DNA of 64,000 nucleotides from Oligoflexia bacterium (GTDB lineage: Bacteria > Bdellovibrionota > UBA1018). The position numbers and the translations under genes are program-made. Where the stretch lies: NCBI GenBank assembly GCA_903935335.1, contig CAIZRG010000054.1, positions 108,228 through 172,227 on the forward strand, written 5' to 3'. Positions within the stretch are counted from its first letter, which is position 1. Each line of letters starts with the position of its first letter. Below are positions 9,604 to 17,344 of the stretch, piece after piece. The notes under the pieces were generated by a model. That model was not told the origin of the DNA. It worked only from the letters and a program-made list of their open reading frames with translations, and did not search any database.

Positions 9604-10773
9604 CCTCCGATCAAGATACAAGTCACTGGATAGTTGCTCCGCATGAAATTCGTGAAATCTTATCTCAATTAAGTGAAAAATTGAATTTTCTTCGAGGTTC
9701 CCTTTGACCTGACGGTCAAAAATCGTCGAATCCAAGAACTGACGGATCTTTCCCATCAAGAAAACTTCTGGAATAACAACCAAAAAGCTCAGCTTTTGAC
9801 TCGTGAAAAATCTCGACTTGAGAATGAAGTTCATGAATTTCTTGATTTGGAGCGTTCCTTTCAAGATTCTAGTACTTTGTTTGAACTTGCTTTCGAGGAA
9901 AATGATGAACAAGTTTTAAAAGAAGTTTTTCAATCCATTCAAGTTCTGAAAGCTCAGTTTGAAAAAGTAGAATTCCATAAAATGCTTTCTGAGGAAGTCG
10001 ATTCTAAAAACGCTATTTTAACGATTAACGCTGGGGCGGGTGGGACCGAGTCACAAGATTGGGCCCAGATGCTTTTACGGATGTATCAGCGTTGGGCTCA
10101 AAGCAAAGATTTTAAGGTCGAACTCTTAGATGCTTTAACAGGTGAAGAAGCAGGGATCAAAAATGTGACTTTGATGATTTCTGGAGCATATGCTTATGGT
10201 CAACTCAAGTCTGAGGCAGGGGTGCATCGCTTGGTTCGAATTTCACCCTTTGATTCAAATTCTAGAAGGCACACCTCTTTTACGAGTGTTTTTGTAACTC
10301 CTGAAATCGATGATGACTTTGAAGTAGTGATTAACCCTACCGATCTTCGGATTGATGTCTACCGAGCAGGAGGGAAGGGGGGCCAAGGAGTGAATACCAC
10401 TGATTCAGCAGTTCGAATTACTCATATCCCTAGTGGAATTGTTGTGGCTTGTCAGCAGGAGCGATCCCAAATTAAGAACAAGGACTTAGCCATGAAAGTC
10501 TTAAAGTCAAGGCTTTACGAACGGCATTTGGAAGAAGAAAGAAAGAAGCAAGCAGTCATTGAAGATACAAAAAAAGAAATATCCTGGGGCAATCAAATTA
10601 GGTCTTATGTTTTGCATCCTTATAAAATGGTGAAAGACCATCGAACTGGATTTGTTGTTCCTACAGCTGAAAAAACTTTAGATGGAGATTTAGACGGATT
10701 GATGAAAGCTTATTTGACCTGTCGTATGACCGGAGAATGGGCTCGAGCTGGATCAGGAGATGACTTGGTTTAG
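9600..10773 (+). CDS. prfB: Peptide chain release factor 2 (programmed +1 frameshift)
   Basis: RF2 ends translation at UAA and UGA. The gene starts at ATG 9600 and reads 35 codons to an in-frame TGA at 9705-9707; a +1 shift (skipping base 9705) continues from GAC at 9706 to the stop at 10771-10773, giving about 390 residues. The second part carries the SPF anticodon-recognition tripeptide (VRISPFDSNSRRHTSF) and the universal GGQ hydrolysis motif (RAGGKGGQGVNTTDSAVR). The shift site has the classical CTT TGA C. The start lies inside the ybeY stop codon (ATGA). A gene finder that ignores the shift would begin at 9796 and lose about 65 residues. Confidence 0.95.
9693..9708 (+). promoter_or_regulatory. 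RF2 programmed +1 frameshift site
   Basis: The sequence CGAGGTTCCCTTTGAC contains an internal Shine-Dalgarno-like AGG(T), then the slippery codon CTT, the in-frame stop TGA (9705-9707) and a following C. This is the known autoregulatory RF2 element: when RF2 is scarce the ribosome pauses at UGA and slips one base forward. Here the AGG-like element is shorter than the usual AGGGGG. Confidence 0.9.
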
Positions 10774-10859
10774 CATAGGATTGTTCTTTTAGTTGACATT
10801 CTAGATCTGATAATGCCTGATAGGATAGTGAAAGAAGAAAAGAGTAAAGAGGTTTTTTG

Positions 10860-11738
10860 ATGGTAACGAAAGCTCAGACTCGAAAACTTTTTAAAGATCT
10901 CGGTCGAGTGGATCATGCTTTTGCAAAAAAAATGGAGCCTTTTTTAAGTGGTCTTTTCCATCATTATTTTCGTTGCCAGGTTCAGGGGTGGGAAAATGTT
11001 CCAAAGGGGAAGGCTCTCTATGTTGGAAACCACAATGGTCTTTTGACATTTGAAGTATTGATGGTTTTTTATGCTTGGTGGAAGAAATTTGGGGTATCAC
11101 GTCGTGCTTTGGGTCTAGCTCATAGTGTAGCCCTCAATAACCCTTTTTTTAAGTGGATTATCCCTCGTTTGGGAGCGATTCCTGCAGATCCAGAAATTGC
11201 GCTTGAAGCACTCAATCGGGATTACTCTCTATTAGTTTATCCAGGAGGGGAGAAAGAAGCTTTTAGGCCTTTTTTGGAGCGGAAAAAAGTAGATTTTTAT
11301 CAGCGTAAGGGGTTTATCCGACTTGCTTTAAACGCTAAGGTTCCTATTGTCCCTTTAGTGAGTATTGGAGCTCATGAGAGTTATGTGATCTTGCATCGAG
11401 GAGAAGAGATTGCAGAAAAGCTGGGTTTGAAAGAAAAATTCCGTCTTCATGGAGTTCCAATTACATTTCGTTCTTTGTTTTTTTTATGGTGTTTAGCAAC
11501 AGGTTTGTTTACTATTTTCCCTCTTCTAATGGCTCCTGTAGCCTTTTTAGCGATTTTTATACCGATGCCAGTAAAGATGGGTTTTAGGATTCTTCCCCCA
11601 ATTGATATCGTTTCTATGATCAATTCTGAATTATCAGAGGAGCAAAACCTGCAGGTGATTTACGATCATGTGACAGGGTTGATGCAATCCGTTTTGACTG
11701 AAGAGTATGGTAAAAGGAAGTTTCCGTTTTTAGGTTAG
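10860..11738 (+). CDS. Lysophospholipid acyltransferase-like protein (PlsC/DAGAT type)
   Basis: A membrane-associated acyltransferase probably transferring acyl groups to a lysophospholipid or acylglycerol. The acceptor motif appears as NHNGLLTFE (His at 58), where the usual aspartate is replaced by glutamate in the DAGAT-like spacing H-x6-[DE]. The second motif appears as VYPGGEKEAF in place of FPEG. A hydrophobic pair of helices lies around residues 205-235. The start at ATG 10860 is preferred over the TTG one codon earlier because AAAGAGG at 10846-10852 gives correct spacing. Exact substrate is unknown. Confidence 0.8.
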   Translation: MVTKAQTRKLFKDLGRVDHAFAKKMEPFLSGLFHHYFRCQVQGWENVPKGKALYVGNHNGLLTFEVLMVFYAWWKKFGVSRRALGLAHSVALNNPFFKWIIPRLGAIPADPEIALEALNRDYSLLVYPGGEKEAFRPFLERKKVDFYQRKGFIRLALNAKVPIVPLVSIGAHESYVILHRGEEIAEKLGLKEKFRLHGVPITFRSLFFLWCLATGLFTIFPLLMAPVAFLAIFIPMPVKMGFRILPPIDIVSMINSELSEEQNLQVIYDHVTGLMQSVLTEEYGKRKFPFLG

Positions 11739-11853
11739 TTTGGGTCTAAGCTCGAGTTGAATCAAAGAGTGTTTTGAACTTCATTGACTTTAGAGAAACG
11801 TTCAGTTAAATTTCGTGTTTAAATATTCTTGCTTAGTGCAAGTTATTGAAAGC

Positions 11854-11930
11854 GGGGGCGTAGTTGAGTTGGTTACAACGTCGCCCTGTCACGGCGAAGG
11901 TCGTGGGTTCGAGTCCCATCGCTCCCGCCA
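11854..11930 (+). tRNA. tRNA-Asp (GTC)
   Basis: A complete cloverleaf: acceptor GGGGGCG pairs with CGCTCCC (one G-U), anticodon loop CTGTCAC gives GTC, the T arm is GTGGG-TTCGAGT-CCCAT, and CCA is encoded. Accessory DNA follows directly, so this may have served as an integration point, though I see no repeated 3' end downstream. Confidence 0.97.
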
Positions 11931-12000
11931 TTTTTCGAAGGGTTTCTTGGTAAGTTGAGTTAAGTGCTAGGAACCTCTCGAAAAATGAAAAATAACTCGA

Positions 12001-12040
12001 AAAACCCCGAAATTTTACGATTTCGGGGTTTTTTTTATTA
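12001..12040 (+). terminator. Rho-independent terminator
   Basis: A GC-rich hairpin (AACCCCGAAAT with ATTTCGGGGTT) is followed by eight T residues. It lies about 70 bases after tRNA-Asp and most likely ends that transcript. Confidence 0.9.
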
Positions 12041-12170
12041 CCTTTGCTACACTGCTTGATGTGATCAGAGTCGCAATCCTCTCCTGATCTATTTTGTAGT
12101 CATGTTCATCGTGTCTTTCTTTATGAGTAAGAGGCTGTGAGCTATATACGGGGAATCTGCTACACTATCG

Positions 12171-12356
12171 TTCACAGCAGCATCCAACAACTTCGAGCTG
12201 GCTATTGCTGTTGCTATAGCAACCTTTGGAATCAATCATGGAGCTGCATTTACAGCGGTCATCGGACCTTTGGTCGAAGTGCCAGCCTTAATCGGTCTTG
12301 TGAATGTAGCTTTGTGGTTTAGGAAGAAATCTTTTTTGAAGGAACAGGTGGCGTGA
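12171..12356 (+). pseudogene. Acr3-type arsenite efflux pump remnant (C-terminal 60 residues)
   Basis: The reading frame from TTC 12171 to TGA 12354-12356 encodes [20 protein letters not shown] and then [20 protein letters not shown]. This matches the last two membrane segments of Acr3/ArsB-type arsenite permeases, whose ASNNFELA and VGPLVEVP motifs are characteristic. The upstream 330 or so residues are missing, and no start codon or ribosome site precedes it. It is a dead fragment left in the DNA after tRNA-Asp. The assignment rests on remembered family motifs. Confidence 0.75.
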
Positions 12357-12378
12357 TGGAATCCTGGAAATCAGACTA

Positions 12379-12564
12379 TCAAGCGCCCAATGGTCTGGTC
12401 AAAATAAAAGCTGCCCAAAAAAGAGCTGTCCTTGAAATTCGTGTCCAGGCATAACCAGCAACCACGATAGCCAGCAGAACGCTAAAGATGATTGCAGCCC
12501 CGCCATAGCCTGGTTTTAGCCAGGGTAACTGCCCGATTGCAAGTGAGCTGATCAAAGGTGTTAG
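12379..12564 (-). pseudogene. Fragment of a COG4705-like integral membrane protein
   Basis: The minus strand encodes a hydrophobic segment, LPWLKPGYGGAAIIFSVLLA then a second helix ending in RTALFWAAFILTRPLGA, followed at once by TGA TAG. The LFWAAFILTRPLGA motif is, from memory, that of the uncharacterised membrane-anchored protein family COG4705, which normally continues with another repeat. An in-frame stop also precedes the fragment. It lies tail to tail with the Acr3 remnant, 22 bases apart. The family name is the uncertain part; that it is a membrane-protein remnant is clear. Confidence 0.55.
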
Positions 12565-12620
12565 CTAGGACACCTGGGTGGGTTAATTATGTGTAATCAC
12601 AAGACCACCGTCACTCCCTC

Positions 12621-12663
12621 CAAAAAACCCAAATCATTCGAAAGAATGGTTTGGGTTTTTGTT
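12621..12663 (+). terminator. Rho-independent terminator
   Basis: A long hairpin, AAAACCCAAATCATTC-GAAA-GAATGGTTTGGGTTTTT, with a stable GAAA tetraloop. It stands just upstream of the AbiE operon and would isolate it from transcription coming from the left; it could act in both directions. Confidence 0.85.
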
Positions 12664-12740
12664 GCTCCTTGTGTTTATTGTATTATACTGTATTGTCAAT
12701 AACAGGAAATTAAGGATAATAGAATTTTAAGTGTAACAAA

Positions 12741-13568
12741 ATGAGTCTATCGCTAACTGGTCCTGAAATTAAGTTTCTTTCTTGGGCGCAAAACCGAAAG
12801 AGGTTTGTTGTTCGCTCTGGAGACGCACAAACGTCATTGAAGATATCCAAACAACAGGAAGCGAAGATTTATTCTTCACTGACTCAGCGAGGTGTGATCG
12901 CCCAGATTAAACGTGGACTTTATCTCGTGCCACCGACGATTCCGCCTGGTGGGAAGTGGGCACCGTCCGCTTTCTTGATTTTGGATGTCGCCATGTCTGA
13001 CATTGAAGCCAGTCAATATCAAATAACTGGAATGTCAGCCTTTAACCTGTATGGATTAACTGAGCAGATTCCCAATCGGATTGATGTTTACAATGACAAG
13101 ATATGGGGAGAGAAAAATCTCGCTGGTCAGGAGTTTCGATTTATTAAAACCGACCGATCGAGATTGGGCTATACAAGGAACGTTAAAACGGATGATCAAG
13201 GTGTTTTGGGAGGTCGAGAAGTTCAGGCTCCTTATAGTAATCTGCCCCGTGCTATTTTTGATGCGGTCTATGATTATGAGCGTTTTGGAACTCTACCCAA
13301 TGCCTACCAGTGGATCAGGGTCAGATTGGGTGAAAAAGAAAAGATGGCTGAGTTTGTCGAAATCTGTCTCAAGTTGGGAAATGTTTCGACACTCAGGCGA
13401 ATTGGTTTTTTTTTGGATCAGGTGAATTTTTCTAGCGTCGTGGTAGCAAGGTTCAAACGAAAGCTGAAGAAAACAACCTCCTATATTCCGCTTGATCCGA
13501 CCCGACCTAACAGAGGCAAGACATACAGAGATTGGGGGATTATCGACAATGAATCCATTCCCGCATGA
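12741..13568 (+). CDS. AbiEi-family antitoxin of a type IV toxin-antitoxin system
   Basis: Antitoxin of the AbiE phage-defence family, which also represses its own promoter. The N-terminal winged helix-turn-helix spans about residues 5-65 (KIYSSLTQRGVIAQIKRGLY, then PP), followed by the AbiEi C-terminal region with the ITGMSAFNLYGLTEQIPNRI motif. Length 275 is usual. It overlaps the toxin gene by 20 bases, the standard AbiEi-AbiEii order. Base composition is visibly richer in GC than the flagellar block, fitting horizontal origin. A terminator lies upstream and an AT-rich promoter region at 12665-12735 precedes the start. Confidence 0.88.
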   Translation: MSLSLTGPEIKFLSWAQNRKRFVVRSGDAQTSLKISKQQEAKIYSSLTQRGVIAQIKRGLYLVPPTIPPGGKWAPSAFLILDVAMSDIEASQYQITGMSAFNLYGLTEQIPNRIDVYNDKIWGEKNLAGQEFRFIKTDRSRLGYTRNVKTDDQGVLGGREVQAPYSNLPRAIFDAVYDYERFGTLPNAYQWIRVRLGEKEKMAEFVEICLKLGNVSTLRRIGFFLDQVNFSSVVVARFKRKLKKTTSYIPLDPTRPNRGKTYRDWGIIDNESIPA

Positions 13569-14427
13569 GGATCACGAGGTTTTTAAGGAAGCTCTACGTT
13601 ACACTCAAAAACAAACGGGATTTAATATTAGATTGATAGAGAAGGACTATTACTGCTCTGTGATTCTGAGTCTACTCTATGCAGATTTCCCCGATATATT
13701 TTTCAAAGGCGGAACTCTTCTCAATAAGGTTCATACAGGGTTCTATCGGTTGAGTGAGGATTTGGATTTTTCGATTTCTGTGAGTCACGAAGCTAAACGT
13801 AGCGAGCGAAGTAAAAAGGCAGCTCCCTTTAAACCCTTTATTGAAGCTCTTTCAAAGAAGGTTGCTGGTTGTCAGGTGGTACGCCCCTTGACCGGAAGCA
13901 ATGGCTCCGTTCAGTATAATGCTGAAGTGAAATATATTTCGGTCCTTACGGGGTTTGAGGATCGGATATTGTTTGAGATTGGCTTACGGGAAGAACTAAC
14001 TGACAAGGATCATGTGGGTAAGGCGGCGACGTTGGTTGTTGACCCGTATTCGGATTCATCGTTGCTACCTTATGTTGAGGTTCGTTGCCTTTCTTTGCGG
14101 GAGGCTTATTCAGAAAAGATTCGAGCTGCTCTTGCCCGTCAAAAGGTGGCGATAAGAGATGTGTACGACGTTTGGCATGCTGTCGAGAAAGGTATCATAA
14201 ATCTAGAGGATCAGGAGATTGCAAAGCTCGTGGCAAAAAAGATGACAATTCCAGAACCTCTTGAGATTCGCATCGGGGCAGATCGCAAAGCTGAATTCAA
14301 GGCGCAGATCGAGACACAGTTAAAGTCCGTGCTTAGGGGGTTGGATTTTAAGGCGTTTGATTTTGAAAAAGCTTGGGCACAGTTGGGGCAGGTGGCGGAA
14401 AAGGTAAAGCCGTATTTGGGGAAATGA
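13549..14427 (+). CDS. AbiEii-family nucleotidyltransferase toxin
   Basis: Toxin of the AbiE system: AbiEii proteins are polymerase-beta-like nucleotidyltransferases that modify tRNA or another target and stop growth, with abortive infection as the known outcome. The signature is FKGGTLLNKVHTGFYRLSEDLDFSIS, holding the GG(S/T) and DxD catalytic elements (near residues 51-74 from ATG 13549). The start at 13549 is chosen over the upstream 13492 because it begins with the family N terminus, has a GGGGG ribosome site 10 bases upstream, and makes a short overlap with abiEi. Length 292 is normal and both catalytic elements are intact, so it is likely functional. Confidence 0.88.
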   Translation: MNPFPHEDHEVFKEALRYTQKQTGFNIRLIEKDYYCSVILSLLYADFPDIFFKGGTLLNKVHTGFYRLSEDLDFSISVSHEAKRSERSKKAAPFKPFIEALSKKVAGCQVVRPLTGSNGSVQYNAEVKYISVLTGFEDRILFEIGLREELTDKDHVGKAATLVVDPYSDSSLLPYVEVRCLSLREAYSEKIRAALARQKVAIRDVYDVWHAVEKGIINLEDQEIAKLVAKKMTIPEPLEIRIGADRKAEFKAQIETQLKSVLRGLDFKAFDFEKAWAQLGQVAEKVKPYLGK

Positions 14428-14650
14428 TGCATAGGACTTTTTCTATTATGATATATTTAAATTTAAAGAGAGGTTTGCAATTTCATTTCTCGTACTAGCC
14501 CCGCTGTTATGTCTCCATCGTTCAATTCCTTCAACTCCCGATCTTTCTGGTTAAAGACACTTTATGCGCTATAAAAAGAACCCTTTTGAAGCAATTTGGG
14601 GTTCAAAAAGTTCCGCTCATTCGACTGTATTAGCAGGAGTTCTTCATTTT

Positions 14651-15247
14651 TTAAATATTCTTAGTTTTTAGAGTAAAATTGTTTTTTCTAACACTTGTCG
14701 ATAAAGTCCAGTGAGTCTGAAATTTTTGAATCAGGCACGATGGATCGGTATCATGAAGTACCCGTTTATGTTGATCTGGTCGGATGAACTCCTCTTTTAA
14801 GCTAAGCTCAAATAGTTGGAGGAGGGGAACAAAATATTCATTAATATTTAATAATCCGGTTGGTTTTTGATGAAGGCCAATATTTGACCAAGTGAGTACT
14901 TCACAGAATTCATCAAGCGTTCCAAAGCCCCCAGGCATTGCAATAAATCCATCTGATAATTCTATCATCAAGGCCTTGCGTTCGTGCATTGTATTTACAA
15001 TTCGTAAATCAGTGAGTCCTTGGTGAGCAATTTCCCTGTCAACCAGGTGTTGAGGCATAACTCCAATGACATGGCCTCCAGCCGAAATAACAGCATCCGC
15101 AATTGCTCCCATCAAGCCAACACTTGCGCCACCATAAACCAAACCAATGTTCTGCTCTGCCATTAATTTTCCTAAAGCAGAAGCTGCTTTCATATAGCTG
15201 GGATGCACTCCAGAATTTGCTCCACAAAATACTGTGATTCTCTTCAT
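14651..15247 (-). CDS. LOG-family nucleoside 5'-monophosphate phosphoribohydrolase
   Basis: A Rossmann-fold enzyme of the TIGR00730/LOG family that releases a free base from a nucleoside monophosphate; characterised members make cytokinins, and many bacterial ones act in purine turnover. The motif PGGFGTLDE is at 105-113 and the preceding MHERKALM at 87-94 is present. The N-terminal VYGGASVGLMGAIADA is the nucleotide-binding loop. At 198 residues it is full length, with an atypical Lys/Thr-rich tail. It stands alone on the minus strand, with an ATCTCCTGAAT-type region before the start providing a ribosome site. Confidence 0.9.
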   Translation of the reverse strand: MKRITVFCGANSGVHPSYMKAASALGKLMAEQNIGLVYGGASVGLMGAIADAVISAGGHVIGVMPQHLVDREIAHQGLTDLRIVNTMHERKALMIELSDGFIAMPGGFGTLDEFCEVLTWSNIGLHQKPTGLLNINEYFVPLLQLFELSLKEEFIRPDQHKRVLHDTDPSCLIQKFQTHWTLSTSVRKNNFTLKTKNI

Positions 15248-15301
15248 TTGATCTCCTGAATGACAAGCTTATCCAATATCTTTCAACCTACCATGCTGGG
15301 T

Positions 15302-15318
15302 CAGTCCCGATAGGACTG
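15302..15318. repeat. Short perfect hairpin
   Basis: CAGTCC-CGATA-GGACTG, six base pairs with a five-base loop, in the 290-base gap between the LOG gene and the next gene. There is no adjacent T run, so it is not a clear terminator. Confidence 0.4.
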
Positions 15319-15536
15319 AAGAGGAGCAATGATCTTCCCCTCGTAAAACGGGCAGTCAGTTAAGCAACTAAATCCATCATTAAAATCTATCCCATTATCT
15401 TAGGTCGCTTATATTATAAATGTGTGCGCCGTTGACGATCAACGGTATTTTTTATTATTTTTTTAACTTTATGTTGACTGACTTTCTGTCCTAATCCCTT
15501 TAGGGCTTTAAAAAAATGAGGTGACCAATAGATATA

Positions 15537-16997
15537 TTATTTCCAGAATTCTACACGATAATTACCTGATCCGTCTGCTGGAGGCTGATGAGTTAAATCA
15601 AACCAATTGCATCTATGATCGCCCCCGCCTCTAACATGAATCCAGCGATCTGTTTTTTTCCAAATACCATCAAAATCAAGATTACTGGCTGTACGACGAG
15701 GCAGCTGTTTCTTGTTGTGAAAAACTGATGGAGTTGTAGAATGTGGATGATGTAAGTTCCCAAAAATAGAATATCCATGCTTTTCAGGAATATAGTCAAT
15801 CCAAGGATCATTCTCAGATCCTTCATTTACAATATCTGGGCGAACCTTAATTGACTTTCCAGCAGAAGTTTTCTCATAGTAGGCATAGGCATCATTTAAT
15901 ATTGTTGCATATACTGTCCTACTGAGTTGAGGCACATAATATTTACTCAATATCTCTCCACTTTCTGGATGCTTGTAATTTAATGCCGTTTGAGCTCGTA
16001 ACAAATTTGCGTTAATTATGGCATTCTTTAAAGCTTCTATTGTGAACGGATTATTTACCAACTGCATAAATTGATTTTCTGTCCTACCTTTTTTCGTCAT
16101 AGTCTGGTTGAACAGCAGTCCCCACTTGCTTAATTTTTTCATAGCAGAAGGTTTGAAGAGCTCATCTTTCCTCATTCGATCTTGATTAGGTCTTAGATCT
16201 CCTACCTCCATGTCAGTAAAGATAGCAGCATCTTTTTTTTCGTTCTCAATCGAGTGAACAATAATTATAGGTTTTAGTATATCAATGCGAAAGTATACTG
16301 GTATTTGATCAGAGAAAGCATCTTGATTCACTTTTATAGTTGGAATTTCTCGGATGTCTCTCAACCTTACGTTTTGAATTCCTTGTTCTCTAAGCTTTTC
16401 TGTTAGAACATTATCAGTGTTATTAAATGCAGCACTGGTTACAAACATGCCATCATACCAAAGATTTACTTCTGCAGTTGGATTAGCTATTGCCCATTTG
16501 ATAACCTGAGCTAACAATTCCATTTGTAGTTCAGTTTCATCTTGAGCTGAAGAAATATATTTTTGTTCTGAATTCAATTTTTTATTAATCCATATTAAAT
16601 TGATTGAATACGAGTTAGGCACTTCAATACTCTCATAAAATTTTCCTGGTAGGCTTCCATCACATTCTAGCAATTGCGGAGTTACACTCTGTTGTATCGA
16701 CTTGATTAGCTCTCCTACTTGATTTGGAATTTCAGTTAAACTGATTGAACCCGAATTGGAGGTCTGAAGCTTAAATTTCTCAATTGTAGATTGAACTACA
16801 TATCCTCCATCAAACTCGACTTCCAGAATGTTTTTACCAAACTCTGATTTTAGAATTTTCTTTACTGTTCCTACTAAAAAGATTTTATGCCCACTTCCAA
16901 TGTATTCAACTCTGTCACCCACATTAAAGGCGAAAACATCTTTAACTAAAAAAATTAAGAATACCACGATTATAGTCTTATTTTTTGATTTTACCAT
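15537..16997 (-). CDS. Secreted toxin-like glycosyltransferase (GT-A fold, putative)
   Basis: A 486-residue exported protein. Residues 1-23 form a signal peptide ending VFA-FN. Residues 25-77 resemble a small SH3/KOW-like barrel (GDRVEYIGSGH with VGTVKKI). From about 127 the order of motifs matches sugar-transferase toxins related to TcdA/TcdB and the DXD-sugar transferases: NLIWINKK (133-140), an LWYDGMF strand (179-185), FRIDIL (236-241; compare SDILR in the toxins) and AIFTDMEVGD (258-267) where DxD is expected, here D-M-E. The C-terminal 60 residues are rich in Trp, His and Gly (RWIHVRGGGDHRCNWFDL). The fold call is inference from motif order; catalytic competence is doubtful because of the altered DxD. 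It is not in an operon. Confidence 0.5.
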   Translation of the reverse strand: MVKSKNKTIIVVFLIFLVKDVFAFNVGDRVEYIGSGHKIFLVGTVKKILKSEFGKNILEVEFDGGYVVQSTIEKFKLQTSNSGSISLTEIPNQVGELIKSIQQSVTPQLLECDGSLPGKFYESIEVPNSYSINLIWINKKLNSEQKYISSAQDETELQMELLAQVIKWAIANPTAEVNLWYDGMFVTSAAFNNTDNVLTEKLREQGIQNVRLRDIREIPTIKVNQDAFSDQIPVYFRIDILKPIIIVHSIENEKKDAAIFTDMEVGDLRPNQDRMRKDELFKPSAMKKLSKWGLLFNQTMTKKGRTENQFMQLVNNPFTIEALKNAIINANLLRAQTALNYKHPESGEILSKYYVPQLSRTVYATILNDAYAYYEKTSAGKSIKVRPDIVNEGSENDPWIDYIPEKHGYSIFGNLHHPHSTTPSVFHNKKQLPRRTASNLDFDGIWKKTDRWIHVRGGGDHRCNWFDLTHQPPADGSGNYRVEFWK

Positions 16998-17344
16998 ATG
17001 TATTTAATTCTTTTTTATTTATTAAAAAGTTCGATTTCTATGTCAATCCTATTTTTTTAATCATCTTAATTCGACTGTCTAAACCTTAGCCAGCTGAAGT
17101 CGGAAATTTTATAGTTTCTTGCTCATTTGTCGTGCCCTGAGACTCTCGGGTTGTTCGGTTCGAATAATGGTCCACCACTGTTTTGGTATTTTTGCGTTGT
17201 TTGGATTTCAGTTACTTTGTAATAAGAAAATTAGATGGAAATACCCAACCATCAGAATTATTTTTATTAAATTTTTGAAGAAATACTATTCTTACCAAAT
17301 TTTATTGATCGTGCCAAATGAGCACCATGAATCCCTTTCGTTCT
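16998..17344. other. Intergenic stretch without a recognisable gene
   Basis: 347 bases between two minus-strand genes. An open frame on the plus strand (17119-17499) runs into the 3' end of the next gene, has no ribosome site and unlikely composition, and I take it as chance. No repeat or RNA is evident. Confidence 0.5.

Noticed and set aside
10800..10859. TTG 10857 as the acyltransferase start
   Set aside because: The ATG at the next codon (10860) has correct spacing to AAAGAGG.
13081..13425. 114-codon frame inside the AbiEi gene
   Set aside because: It is a shadow of the antitoxin gene in another frame, with no motif.
11854..14640. tRNA-Asp as an attachment site of an integrated island
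   Set aside because: I found no repeat of the tRNA 3' end downstream and no integrase gene, so an att site cannot be supported, although the accessory content fits.
14428..14650. Possible gene fragment on the minus strand between AbiEii and LOG genes (DRELKELNDGDITAGLVREM)
   Set aside because: It is short, not recognised and interrupted by stops; there is not enough to call a pseudogene.
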